The position numbers were made by a program, and so were the translations under genes. Below are positions 23,794 to 36,179 of a stretch of 64,000 bases of DNA, in pieces; positions within the stretch are counted from its first letter, which is position 1; each line of letters opens with the position of its first letter. Location: the NCBI GenBank assembly GCA_027604505.1, contig JADIIX010000109.1:1-64000 (forward strand). The letters run 5' to 3'. The notes under the pieces were generated by a model. The model was not told the origin of the DNA. It ran no database searches and saw nothing but the letters and a program-made list of their open reading frames with translations. Source of the DNA: Gonapodya sp. JEL0774 (taxonomy: Eukaryota > Monoblepharomycota > Monoblepharidomycetes > Monoblepharidales > Gonapodyaceae).

Positions 23794-25615
23794 ATGACCC
23801 GCAAGCGTCCCCGCCCAGAATCTCCTCCACCCGTGCAGTCGGGCTTTGTTTCGTGGTCTCTCCAACCGCCGGCCCCACCTGTCGATCTGTACTCGCATCA
23901 TTCGCCACCGAAAGCCGTTTTCCGATATCCCACGCCTATAGCCGGTTCGGATGAAATGGACGTGGACGACATGGACGTTGCGAATGAGGGGGAGGTGGGA
24001 AGCCCTGTTTCGGGTATGGCGGGAGTTGCGAGCGCTCGGGGGACCGAGGGCAAGGCCAACGCTGAACTGGGCGAGCAAACGGGTGGAGCGGTCATTTCTT
24101 CGTCTGTGTCAATGCCGCACAAAAGGATACGAATCGATGTGGGAGATGGGTTTGACCGGTCAAGTGGAGCGTGGAGGACTGAGGGGGACCTCGGGAACAA
24201 CCGCAGAGACGAGAATGGATGGTACAGAGGCTCAAGCTCTATTAGTGGTCTTAGTGAAGGGTGAGTTTGGTGCTGCTTGTGTAACCGGCCGTCGCAGATA
24301 TGTATCGAGGATTTGACTTTGAGATACTCTGCACAAAATGAGCTCTGCATTTCTGCATTGATGTAACATGCAGGAGCTGTATGAGAACACTTTTTGATGG
24401 TAAATCGATGGGCTGATGTTCTTGCCAAGCCTTGGGATTTGTTTTGGTTCTTGTTAGCTGCGGATGGCGGAAGTGGAATAAAGAAGTGGAGAAACTAATA
24501 TCTGTCTTGCTCGTGCGAGATTTGCATATTACCTGCGCTGGTTCTGAACTGGCTGCTCACCTCTATATTTGATTATGTGTTGCTACTTCTCGCGATTTGT
24601 TTGGAGAGCAACACCAACCAGAATTTCCCACCGCAAATTCACCTGATCTTTGCTTAGGTTCTTGCCACCGAACTGGAGTCATTCCATTCGAGAGGATCGT
24701 TCTCTGCCCCCGATATCCCCAAGTGACCCACCTGTTTCCCGCAATACTCAAACCGACCACCGCCACCCTTCTCCATTCCTCCCCCCCAAACACACCTCAC
24801 ACCTGCAGAGTGCCTCCGACTCAGTGCAACTCCCTCTTTCTGTCTCACTACCACCCACTCCAGTTTCTCCCGACCGCCTCCGCTCCGTCCCCACCAACAC
24901 TCCCCACCGTCACGGTCCCAGCTCCTTCAAAATATCACTTCGCACTTCACCTGCTTCTTCGTCAAATCTACCAATCTGGAGTCCATATGGACCACCACCT
25001 GTCGCAACCGTTGCAACTCCGTCTATTTCACCCACACTGGGTTCTACGTTGGTTCCCTGGCATCACCGGCATGCTTCGGCATCAGCTGGCGCGTCCGTGT
25101 ACAGCTCCACGTCCCCTCGTTTCCAGCCACCAGTACCACCACCCTCCTCTTTAACGGATCCCGAAGAATCCTCAAACCACAGCCCTTACGAGCGAATCAA
25201 TACAGTCTTGGGCACAGCCAACGCTGAGCGCGCACGCCGGGAACGAGAGGGCTCTCTCAGCGGTGGTGCTGGAACTGTTGATGGGCGAGCCCGACGGAAC
25301 GGTATTAGGCATGCTGCCGGGGTACGTGAGCTACCCGCGTTCGGTCCAGAGCGAGAGCAGGAGAATTCACGGACAGAGGGCGACCTGCCAAACAACGACT
25401 CGGAACAACACGAACGTGGGAGCAGGAGCGCGCCCGTAATCTATCCGAGGTGGGCAGCACCTGAGGTGGGGAAGCCGGTCATGGCTGGTCTGGTGTCAAT
25501 TGTTGGAGGCGTGGCTGGGCACGGGAGGGGAGCGGGAAGGTGTCTTGGTAAAGGTTGGAGTGGCGGTAGAAGTGGGGGCTCAAGCAGTGGGATGTCAGGC
25601 GTGGAGAATGACTGA
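23794..25615 (+). CDS. Disordered Ser/Pro-rich protein (2 exons)
   Basis: Not recognised. Exon 1 (23794-24260) and exon 2 (24658-25615) are joined by a 397-bp intron (gtgagt...gcttag) in consistent phase, giving 474 residues. The start MTRKRPRPESPPP resembles a nuclear localisation sequence, and a second basic cluster is HKRIRID near residue 110. The centre is Pro/Ser/His-rich and low complexity. After it comes SSNHSPYERINTVLGTANAERARREREG, the only segment that looks ordered or helical. The end is Gly-rich (GRGAGRC...GWSGGRSGGSSSG). A nuclear or RNA-associated role is possible but unproven. The long intron is uncommon here, and two separate genes cannot be excluded. Confidence 0.5.
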
Positions 25616-28307
25616 GATACAGCCATGTTCAGTGCTTGTCGGAAAATTGGAACATTTGCCTTCAAGGAATGAAGTGGAGGGGTTTGAATTTGAAGCAATT
25701 CTGGGGTCGTCACAATGTACACCAAACACGGCACATTGCATGAAGTCATGTGGATGGATGTACTGCATCGTCGTGAGCTGGGTGGTCCCGCCGCAACGAA
25801 GAACGTGGGATCTTGCACTCATTGCATTGCATAATTTCAGATACCGATGTATTTTCATTTTGTGCCTTATAATCTGGGACAAGAAGACAATTGCATTTGA
25901 CCGTCTGGTTCCATCATCAAGAATCTTTACATCGATTGTCGGCAAACAGTCCAGTCGTGGACTCAGTACTCTGTGGAAATAAAAAAAAATCGTGAGGAGG
26001 AAGCTCGGATAAAGACAGGCCAAGTTCGAGTTCCGGAGCGTTCAAGAGTGGTGGAGAAGACGATCTGTTGCCGCGATATTCTGATTTTATCTGAACATAT
26101 CACCCAAGTCGCTGTGTCTCTCCCAGCAATCCACGGCATCGTCTACTCGTCACCTCAATTCATTCGTTTTGATATCTTTGCCATCCCCCACGCCATACGC
26201 CTCAACACAGACCTCCACATATCGCTCGTTTATGGGTTCGACAAGCGGGACGAGTCTCTGTGCGGAAAGCTGGAGGATCTGGCGAAGAGTAAGGTGGATC
26301 CGAAGACGGAATGTACGTGGGAGGTAGCGTTGGATTGAAGAAGGATCAGAAGGGAAAGCGTGGAGAGTGGATTAAACATGCTGCGTGGTGCTTGGACAAC
26401 AGAAAGCCAATTGCGCGAGGCTGCCAGATTCTTAATGACATTCGCCATTCTTGAGATTGCGTTATCCGACCGTGTTGTGTTCGCGTTGCAGCTCGGCACT
26501 TGACTCCGCTCTGGTCACTTCGCAACTTCGGTACTCCACAATCGCAACTTCGGAACTCCACAATTGAACTTGTAGCAAGGGTTCCAATGTCCTGGCTCGG
26601 TTCCAATGTCTGCGATGTGGAGTGGACGGAAATGTCAAACACAGTACAATCATTGCACAATTTTTACTCGTCCAGTCCAAATGCAATTTGGAAGGTATTC
26701 TCAGCATAACCCAAAACTGGGTATTGTGACATCAACACAATTTAGTTGAGGCTTTCATTACATTTCTTCCTCGACATGAGAACCGTTTCCCAGCTGAGAG
26801 GCCACGTCATGCCTTTACCTTCGCAAATGAGGCACAAGTGGCAAAAGCCTCGCACAACTCCTTGAAAAGCCCAACTTTTCCTTGTCTTCCCAGACAGTGG
26901 GCACACAGGGAGGGGGGTTGTGTGTGGTGCTCCCGCATCTGGTCAAGACAGGAGGAGAGAGGAGAGGCCTGACTGGATAAGGTGAGTATGATTGCTCCCT
27001 CTCAGGTCCCCATTGTCTTCCTCACTTCCCGGGTCCTCTGACTATTTTCCTCTCCTCACCCTTCTCACACATACACTACAAGCACAGTCTCATCTCCTCT
27101 GGGTCATTTGTGATCTCCTGTCTTGGCCATTCTTCTCCTACTCCATGTCATGGTGAGCACTCCCAGCATAGTGCTCTTCTTTCCCATTTGCAGACTCACT
27201 AACTAGTGTACTCTTACCATCTACTCCGTACGTTTATCACCTTTGAATACTCTCTTCTTTGGTACAAAACTGCACTCAAGCTTCTGTCCAATGTTGGAAG
27301 TAGGATTTGGATGCACAGACCTGGGTGAAATGGATGAGAAGAACACTGTTGGTCCACTCAGTGAAGGGCGAGTGATTAAATTTGCTCTGTAGTGTTTGTG
27401 ATTTGACCATGTGAAATCTTCAATCCATGAATTTCTTATATATTTCTCAATCTAACAGTACCAGGCTGCCCCTCCAGAGCTGTAAATGATCATTATATTT
27501 GCTGCTTTTGATACTTCTGTGAGTATGTTTCATGCAGTGTCTTCTGGAATACTTATTATTAATGTGATGGAACTTCCCTCACTAGGTCCATGGCTCACTT
27601 GCAGCAAAGGAAGAAAGTTGGATTGATGTCCTGCTATCAATTATCTGTGACATCTCTAGCAAGTATTACTCTGCTTCTTGGTGCTTAAAGGGGTTTCAGG
27701 AGGGAGTGGGAAGTTTTGGAGGGGGTGAAGGAGGTAGTGAAGAAAAAGGAGTGAAGGGGGGGAAATGGTTTGAAAATTCAAAAAAAAAAAACAATCAAGT
27801 ACCAGTGGTGCGCAGTTTTCTGTCAAGGGAAGTGTGCATATCCTCCGTTGGTCCTAGTAGTCATACAGTGTTTGTACATCTAAAAACTGAACTGTTTACT
27901 TGTAAAGTTATCAAATTTGGGTGCTTCCACCTTGTTAGTGAGCCAGAGGGAGGGTTATTGGAGGTGAAGTGATGTTCATCTCCACTTGCCAACATTTTCT
28001 CTCCAATCATATACCTCATCACAAATAGCACTTACGAAATTTATTCAATTTGAAGCAGATCCGGAGAGTACTCACGAAACTGAAGCTGTGGAGTTTCCGG
28101 ACAGTCACCTTTATCGTGTGCCAGATTCTAAAGTGAATTTGACCTTCCTAACACAGCTGAAGTAATACCTTTGTCTCTCGGAATTGCTCAGTGGTGGGAT
28201 GTGGATTCGATTAAAGTGGATTGTGCACCCTTGTGGACCGCAGTCTCACATGCACCCTGAGTCTTCTGTCGATCTCACATCCATCCATCCGAAAGCAGAC
28301 ACTCGCA
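25616..28307. other. Long intergenic region
   Basis: No recognised gene. A 121-codon open frame (25973-26338, +) lacks an ATG at its open end and shows no family features, though its end (VSLPAIHGIVYSSPQFIRFD) is not low complexity. From 26740 to 28200 the DNA is AT-richer with T/C-rich tracts and no long frames. The last ~150 bp before 28308 should be the RPL11 promoter and 5' UTR. Confidence 0.45.
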
Positions 28308-29396
28308 ATGGTGAGGAGGCGTGTGAACAGGACTAAGGGTGGAAACGAACAACCGGAAAACTCGGCGATGGCGGTAGTCGGCTGGAGAAGGAGAACGAAA
28401 GGAGCGCAAATTCGAAAGGCAAAATGGACACCCCGATAATTCGATTATGGAAAATCGGAATGGCTGGACGGAAAACGCAGGACGAAAGATGAATGGCAGA
28501 GAATCGCAAAGATTGGGTGGAGTGTTGCTTTTCTTGGTTGAAGTGGATTCCCGTGGGCTCTGGGATTCACTGGGTTTTCACGACACTTTCGGTTCCCAAA
28601 CCTTGCTGAAATGCTACTTAGGCCGACGACAAGTCTGAAAACCCAATGCGCGCTCTCCGCCTTGAGAAGCTCTGCATCAACATCTGCGTCGGCGAGTCTG
28701 GCGACAGGCTCACTCGTGCCGCCAAAGTGCTCGAACAGCTCACCGCTGGTCAGACGCCCGTTCAGTCCAAAGCCCGCTACACCGTCCGCACTTTCGGAAT
28801 CCGCAGGAATGAAAAGATTGCCTGCCACGTCACGGTCAGGGGCGAGAAGGCCATGCAGATTTTGGAGCAGGGCCTCAAGGTCCGAGAGTTTGAGCTCAAG
28901 AAGAGCAACTTCTCCGCCACCGGCAACTTTGGCTTCGGTATCCAGGAGCACATTGACTTGGGTATCAAGTACGACCCCTCAATTGGTGAGTTTTTGCAAA
29001 CCAACTGGATGCTAATAGGAACATGGTCGTGTTATACCTCGAAGCTCCCAAAACGGGAGCTTTTATCTCACTTTTTCTGTAACCCTTTCATAGGTATCTA
29101 CGGCATGGACTTCTACGTTGTGATGGGCCGACCCGGCTTCCGCGTCGCCCGCCGACGGCGTGCGGTGAACCGTGTTGGAGCTCCCCACAGGGTGCACAAG
29201 GAGGAGACAATTGAGTGGTTCAAGAAGAAGGTACGTCACAGAGGAGGACATGGGTTGGACGAAGGCGCATTTGAGACGCGACTTACGCACCCTTGACACA
29301 ATGCTATTGACTCTTGTGGCTGGTTGACCTCCCCCCTCCCCCTCACTCCTCTTCGCCATAATTTCCCAGTTCGACGGCATCGTCCTCAACAAATAA
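28308..29396 (+). CDS. RPL11: Ribosomal protein L11 / uL5 (4 exons)
   Basis: Large-subunit cytosolic ribosomal protein of the central protuberance, near 5S rRNA. Exon 1 is only the start codon ATG at 28308-28310, followed directly by a gtgagg donor; exon 2 (28634-28985) begins TCTGAAAACCCAATG, giving the start [14 protein letters not shown]. Exon 3 is 29094-29230 and exon 4 is 29370-29396. The product is 172 residues, the family's usual length. Diagnostic parts: [77 protein letters not shown], and FDGIVLNK at the end. The 323-bp first intron placed immediately after ATG is probably where regulation sits, as in many ribosomal protein genes. The minor alternative of starting at the internal ATG (28646) would lose the conserved SENP leader. 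Confidence 0.96.
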
Positions 29397-29773
29397 TTGC
29401 CCTCTGTTTGTTCGTGTCGCGCTGTGGGACTGTGAGGTTGTTTTTTGTTAGTGGCTTCCCATCGTGGATACCTCTGGCGTAGGGACGTGCGTCGACTGCG
29501 TGGGGCGGGCTTGTCGCAGTTCGCGAATAGGCGTGTTGTGGTATTTCAATTGGGTGTGAAATATAGCACACGTGTGCACTTATTTTTTTCGATCAGTTTG
29601 GGGTTCGTTTGCGCAGACTAACCCCAATCACCCTCCTGCTCACGATCATTCAATTCGAGAGTTTGTCAACCATTGCTCACATGTTCTTACAAAATCTTCA
29701 AGTCAATTCTCGATGACTACAAGTCCTAACGTCCGCTCACATTCTGCATTGTCTGGGTTTCAACGAATAACAT
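29397..29773. other. Convergent spacer RPL11/ZNHIT2
   Basis: Tail-to-tail spacer holding the 3' UTRs of RPL11 (+) and ZNHIT2 (-). No other feature is seen. Confidence 0.5.
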
Positions 29774-31635
29774 TTACAGTTCTTGCACCAACAGTCTCCC
29801 AGATTCTCCACCCTCCTTCAATGCCTTTCGGCGTTGTGCTATCCTTGCCTCCATTTCTCTTTTCTGCTTGGCAAACTCCTCCACTTCATTTGCGAGTTTA
29901 TCTTTCTGCATCTCGACACCCTTTCGCAACACCTCGAGCGGATTAGGAACACCCGCTCCTTCCACATTCCTCCCGCTTCCAAAGACACCTTCCCATTCTT
30001 CCCGCATTCCCTCAACGTAGCATGCGTACCAAAGCACCTTCTTCTCAGCCACAAATGCTCGTCGCTTAAACGGCCGCAGAGCCCGGGATCGGGCGGATCC
30101 CATTGCTACTCCCCCTCCGCTCGCTACACCTGGAACGGGACTACCGCCCGGACTTGGCGACCTACCACCCTCATCCTGTGCGAGGGCGCTCGCTGCACCC
30201 ATGAGTTCGTGGAGGTCCGACAGAGCCGACAGGGTATCATCGTAAGAGGAGAGAAGATAAAGTACATCACGAAGGAGAAGGAGCCAATAATCCTCAGCTG
30301 GAGGAGGCTGGAAGCGATGGCGCGTGAGCGCAAGAGACTCTTGCAGCGATGTAGCAGAAGGTGCACCGGTTGGTGGATGTACAGATTGTCCTGAGCTTCC
30401 ATCTGCTGGGAAGTCCAACCCTTTGCGTAGAGCTTGTGATCGAGGAGACTCGACAAGCACCGCACTCGCGTCGAGAACAATCCCGACAGATTCCCATACG
30501 TCTTCGTAAAGATCTCCATTTAGAGCTCGCATGCAGTGGGAGTATGAAATGAGCAAGTCAGGTAGATTAAATATGGCCGAAGGAGACGGCGGTTTTGCAG
30601 ATAGGTTTGAAAGTGGCACAATCGAGCGAGAAACTGTGGGGCGAGGTGCTACGGCGGGATTGAAGTATGGAGTTGCCAACTCATCGTGTGCCGCTTCCGG
30701 GTGCTCGTCACCCCTACCATCCCGAGGATCGCCGAGAATTTCAACCACCGGTTTTGGTCGTCCCGTTCTGCGAGGTTGTTCCCCTGATACAGGTTCCCAC
30801 CAAGGTTTCCACAAGTCGAGGAAAAACTCTTGCAACGCAGGCTGAACAAGATGTGGCGTCTGCGTAATTGTACGAATGAATTCGTCGCGCTCGGTATCAG
30901 TGAGGCGATCCCAAAGCACCGACGGATGGGCATTATCTAAAACGTCCAAAAATCCAGACGTTGGCAGGATTCTTCCACGCACATGGAGATATGGAGACAT
31001 ACCCAAATCGAAACCGGCAAACTTCTCGGCCAAATTCGATACTTGATCCACCTCACGTAGCCTTCCCCGACCGCTTTTGTCGATAAAATGTTGCCCTATC
31101 CCCTCCACAACATCATTGCAGCTCTCTTCCTCGTCGGAACCGTTGTCCATTTCGTCCGCGCGTCTTTGTTCTTCAACTCTCATCAGCAAGTCAATCATGC
31201 GTCTTTTCTCAGCGTCCTCTGCTTTTTCTCCCTTAAGTGCCTGGACGAAGTTATCCCTATGGAAAGAGTTTGAACAATTCGCATGTTTTTCGGACTTGTA
31301 GCATGGTAAAGAGCAGTACTTGAGGTTGCAGCGGGGACAAGTATAGCGAGAAAACTGGGTAATGCAGCTGCGAAAGTGGTGCCGTGGTTGCGGAGCTCCC
31401 TTTCTTCGCTCAGAACCGCAACAATCACTCACATACCGCAAGTTTCGTTAATCAGACCAAATCCCAGTCGGCTCTCGCCCCGGGAGATGAGGATATCAGA
31501 TATGGTAGTACTAGAAGGTGATGCACCGTGGGAGCTGGTCATCATGAAAGAGATCAGAGAGATGAGCTTCGATTGTGTTCTGTCTGGTTGCCATTGTGAA
31601 TCAGGACCTTCATCATTATTGTATTCTATTCCCAT
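29774..31635 (-). CDS. ZNHIT2: HIT-type zinc finger protein ZNHIT2 (2 exons)
   Basis: ZNHIT2 links the R2TP/HSP90 assembly machinery to U5 snRNP (Prp8) and RNA polymerases. Exon 1 (31433-31635) ends ...TGC GGT AT, and the intron (gtgagt...cgcag, 65 bp) joins it to exon 2 (29774-31367). The joint restores the first zinc pair CGIC, directly followed by TQFSRYTCPRCNLKYCSLPCY and a C-terminal C...SNSFHRDNF: the HIT finger at about residues 64-105. The product is 598 residues. Downstream it is long and acidic in places (DNGSDEEES) with helical segments (YWLLLLRDVLYLLSSYDDTL, KKVLWYACYVEGM) as in the family's C-terminal half, and a basic coiled coil at the end. Without the splice the frame would lack both an ATG and the first cysteine pair, so I trust the junction. 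Confidence 0.88.
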
Positions 31636-32107
31636 ATTCCATCAGTTCCCTGGCTAGAATCGACGAAAAGAACGGGAGAAGCAACGTTTGAAATTAGCAA
31701 AGCTCAAATCGACATAATTGTTTGCGAATTCACTCACCATCACGTCACTCCTTCTCAAATGCGAAGTCTGCAACCCCTCGTTGTATCTCTCATTAGATTC
31801 GTTAGTATCTTGTGCACTCTCCCTCAAAACTTCGGTGAGTGGCTCCGTTCTTTCAACTCCATCTCTCTTTGAGAGCGCCCACCGCCTTCGACACTGGCAC
31901 TACCACCTCAACGTAAGTTGCTTGTATATTATAAATGACAAGCTAAGGGCTTCTCGTGGTATTTCTTTCCTGAATCTTCCCATACCCCTACCCTGAGATC
32001 CCTCCACTGCCCCTGACACTACTCCCACCACCCACAACAGCCCACAACCATCCCGCTATCTGGAGGTTGTCGAGCTTTGTTCATGAGATATACCAGTTCT
32101 ATAAGTT

Positions 32108-35100
32108 CTATAATGGAAAGTAGTCCTCTTCAAGCACCCAGTAGCCCTTCGCAGCAGAGTCCAAAATCCATTCCTGAGTCACAATTCGAAATGTTACTGG
32201 TAACCGGCTAAATGTCGATTACAATCAAGTATTCGGACGAGTATAATTGCCGGAACAAGTTGCAACACTCACTTTAACATCACTTCCTTGATTTTTGCCA
32301 GTCCAGATAAATTTTTCGAATCCACAATTACGTGAGTGACATTATAGTACAGTTTCTCAACTGGCTGTCCACTGAAAAAGCGCAGGATGGACACGGTATC
32401 ATGCAGCCTCAAGTGCACAAAGAGCAAGTCAAATATTATAATTTCAATACCTGAGCAAAACTTAGAGCAAACATGCAAAAGAGAGCGTACCTTGACTCCC
32501 TGGCTTGTTCCTGCATGCGATCCCTCTCGTTCTCTGTCAGGTTAGGATGACCAGACACGTTCACCAACGGATCTGCATCCAGCGCGCCAGGAAAGTTGAA
32601 CCATGCCACAACACTGACGAATAAGGAAAGTGGGAGCCTGGGCACAAACAAGTCAGAGGAGAACCTGGTCATATAGAACACATACTTCAATACACTCACG
32701 GCTGCTCTGGGAAGTACCTCTCGTTAATTTCCTTAATGAGCCGCTTGATCTTCCTAGGACGATAAACTAAGCGACCGTCATCAATCAATTCCCGACCCTC
32801 GGCATCATCAAGCTCGCGCCAAACTTTCAACTGCTCCGATACGTCGACAGAATTAATGTACTAAAGTGAACGTGTGATTGCAAAGTCGTAACGTAGAAAA
32901 CAACGAGAGCGAACCTCGAACAGGTCCTGCCCCGTCATATCTCTGGTATATGGATCACCATACTTGTCATGTGTTTCGAGTAGGTTCTTGCGAGTGCCAT
33001 CAGTCATGAAAATATACTGTCTGCGGGTCCAATTGCGTACTATTAGCGAGGTGGGAGGAATGAGAAGCATCTACCTTTGAAATATCTACGGACTTCCACT
33101 TCGGGGAGGAAAACTCTTTGGACATGAATATCTCGAAGAGCCAGTCAGAATTGATGATATCACTCGAGCCAACTTTGATCTGATTAGCGACTTTTGCAGC
33201 TTTAATGTTGAATGGACTCCGTGAATTTATTCTGGAAACATCCAAGTAGGTCCATCTGACTCACTTTTTCCATCGTCAGTTATGACAAAGCACGTGGAGA
33301 TTCCTGGATTCTGCACGACCTTAGCTCCCAGCGCATGCGCCATTCTCTCTAAATCTTGTTTTTTGGCATCATCTCCACTGCGTAGCACACACAGTTCCTT
33401 TCCCTTTAACGGTTCCTCTTGGATTACTTGGACTCCCGTCATGTCAGCTCTCTGAAACCCGTCCCCCACTTTAATGGCACCTTGAGCTTTACGAGAACGT
33501 AGGATCATCCCGTCTTGGCGCTTCCTCTTCTGTCCGCGCCCTTCATTGTGTTCGCCACCTCGATATCCACTCATCGCAAGCATGCCATGATACTCTTCTC
33601 GGTACTTTCGGACAGTATCCATGTCCCAGATTTCGGAGATCCCTGGACGTTTTGTATAAAGAAGGTCGTAGAAAGCTGTACCATGCACTGCTTGGCAACC
33701 AACTCACTTTTGTCAGTTCTAACTGAGCTCGACAGATCGAAATCATGCGATTTTACAATGAAAACAAAGATTTACCAGCAGACGAACTCACTCTTGATTA
33801 TGCGCGGAAATCGCAAAGTAAAGCCGGCGGAATAATCCTCTGTGGGAGTGATTTCTGCCGCCTTCAGCTCGAGGACAATAACATTGTCTAGTCCGTTCGA
33901 GAAGGGATCAATGATCATTTCCGGCTTCTCCTTTCCAATAAGAAGCCAAGACGGCAGTCTTTTCGGATCAAACACTCTCCACGGAAATCGTTGGGTGAGA
34001 GTATCCAGCTCCTTGTAAGAAGCTCCGGATCCAACCCTAGCAAAAGTGAGGAGCCTGGGCCTTTGAAGATCTGCGACTTCACCCGGCTGAACTGATTGGC
34101 GTATCGCCACCAGAAAGTGCGATATCTTGTTGGCTCTACTGCCAGTCCCGAAGTAGCCCCCCACCACCACCACATCCGGGTGCTCCGCGACGCCTTCCAC
34201 ATACTCGGCCTTAATCTTAGTCCAGTCTGCGCTCCGGGCAGCAGGAACATAGTGGCTACCCGGGTTCTTCACAATGATTCCTTCTTGTCCCACTTCTATC
34301 GCAGTGTGGAATGCTTTGATGGCTTCTTTTGCTGTGCTCACACGCACTTGGTCGATGATGGCAATACGTCCGGGAATTGATTCAACCAGTGATTGGAGTA
34401 CCTCGTAGCGCCGATACAGGGGTTTGTCCACTAGTGATACATCGTCCATTTGTAAGATGTCGAATGCCACGAAAAACGGATGCGCCTCGAGGTCGTTTTG
34501 GGGGTTAAAGTTTTTCCGGCCAACAGTTTTGAGATGACCAAATGGCGATAGTGCATCGATCGTCGGATCGTACACCACCAGCTCTCCATCGAGGATACAC
34601 CTTTTCACAGCAGGGTTGATCGCCCTGTGAATGAATGGAGTCAAAGAACCTCGACTAGTATCCGCCCCATACAGCCTTGTGTAATCCGTTCCCTTTCTAG
34701 TAGAAGGCTGGGTTTTCAACCTGTGGAAAAGTGCCAAAAATTCGAAAATGACGCTCACCGGGAGAAGTACTTCCATTTTCCATTATCCACATGTATTTGC
34801 ATTCTTTCACCGTCAAGCTTAGTCTCAATCCAACACTCGTTGCATCGCACCTGGCTCATCCACTCATCGAGGTGTGTGAGAGTCGAATAGGTGCCAATCT
34901 TGCTGAGTTGTGGTTTAAAAGGTACTCCCACAACAATGTTAGTATTCTGGAGCCGGATCGAAGGGTCATAAAGCTCTTCGCACAAAGTTTTTAGGTTGGT
35001 ATTGACGGTAAAGCGTTCGCGGGCGTCAGGATGGAAAGCATCTAATACTGTGTGTTCTGAAACTCCAAGTTTCATCTCTGGAACCCCCAGAGTCAGATAA

Positions 35101-36122
35101 GAGGAAGAGGGGTATGTGGTGATTTGGCTGCCACCACCATGTCTACTCACGTTTGAGAATAATTTTTGCCAACCAAAGGTGTTCAACAGGGGTCAATGTC
35201 TCAACCCACTTGCGAATTATCGGTCGCTGCTCAGCTCTATAGATAAATCAAGAAATGTTGAGATGACCCACACGCATATAAGACCTTGAAACATACTTGT
35301 CGTGATCTCTGGCGAAGTGGTCAAGCATTTCATTGATCTTGCGGTAACCCTCAATAAATAGATTATAGAATGGAACGAGTGCGAAAACGCTCACTTCTTT
35401 AATGCTAACTTTTGATTGCAAGACAGTCGACCGTGTCCGAACTACATCGTAGAGAACTCCGGGAAAATCTCCTGTCGCTTTCTAGTCCATATTAAAAGAT
35501 GAATTGAACGATGATTCCAGAAAATATACGTGCTGGAGTACGAGTGAATCTCACAGAAGCTTTGCCAGGCAAATTAAACTTGAGCAGCGCGTGTCCATCC
35601 TCGGAATCCTTCGGTATACCCAGCACCTCCAAGTAGCTTCGACCAAGCATTACTTCCTTCATGTTGTAACTTCGCTCCTTGTCTACCTGGACACAAGAAG
35701 TATGACGACCATTCAAGGATTCCTCAAACTCGCGCTGACCACTCACGTTAGGTATCAATAAACGCAATGCGGGATACATCGTACCCTTAGTCTCGCTTTG
35801 CCATCTCTAATTCATCCGTGATAGCAACGATTCACAACAACTTGAAAATATGGCGCCGTGATTGGACTCCCGCAACTCACTGTCACGAACGCTTCGATTC
35901 TCTTAAATTTGGCGTCATGCTTGGGGGCCTCGCTGACTTTTTCGAGAAGAGTACAGAACTGCCTGAAGGTTACCTGGCGAGTGAAGATGTAGTTTTAGTG
36001 AGAGTCGCTCGTCACGACAGGCACCAAGAATCTCTCACAAGGTGCGAGTTATCGATTCTCGAAAGAGGGTTGATGGGAATCTCGATCGCCTGTCCGTCGG
36101 GGTCGCGGTCATGCCAAGGCAT
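32108..36122 (-). CDS. LIG4: DNA ligase IV (17 exons)
   Basis: ATP-dependent ligase that seals double-strand breaks in non-homologous end joining with XRCC4. Exons: 36039-36122, 35881-35973, 35747-35806, 35555-35686, 35395-35481, 35297-35349, 35151-35236, 34759-35077, 33792-34696, 33708-33722, 33265-33642, 33075-33231, 32915-33016, 32700-32860, 32491-32637, 32273-32407, 32108-32207; about 1004 residues. Order: N-terminal DNA-binding domain (YPALRLLIPN), adenylation motif I IETKLDGERMQ with catalytic lysine near 285, CILDGELVVYDP, EGIIVKNPGSHYVP, DWTKIKAEYVEG, and the OB fold ending FTLRFPRI. Two BRCT repeats follow (GAKVVQNPG...SDWLFEIF; VTHVIVDSKN...VTQEWILDS). Exon 10 is 15 nt. All phases agree except exon 11 to 12, which is off by one base next to an A5 run; this may be a sequencing indel or a missed splice. 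Confidence 0.94.
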
Positions 36123-36179
36123 CAGTGTCCATGGTGAGTACGATCCCGAGCGAGACTTTCACGCGGTGTGAATTTCACG

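Noticed and set aside
25973-26338. Possible 121-codon gene
   Set aside because: Opens with GTG rather than ATG, follows an A-run, and shows no recognisable motif; noted only as part of the intergenic region.
28445-28951. Antisense open frame of 168 codons over RPL11
   Set aside because: It is the reverse complement of the strongly conserved RPL11 exon 2 and its intron; no family features of its own.
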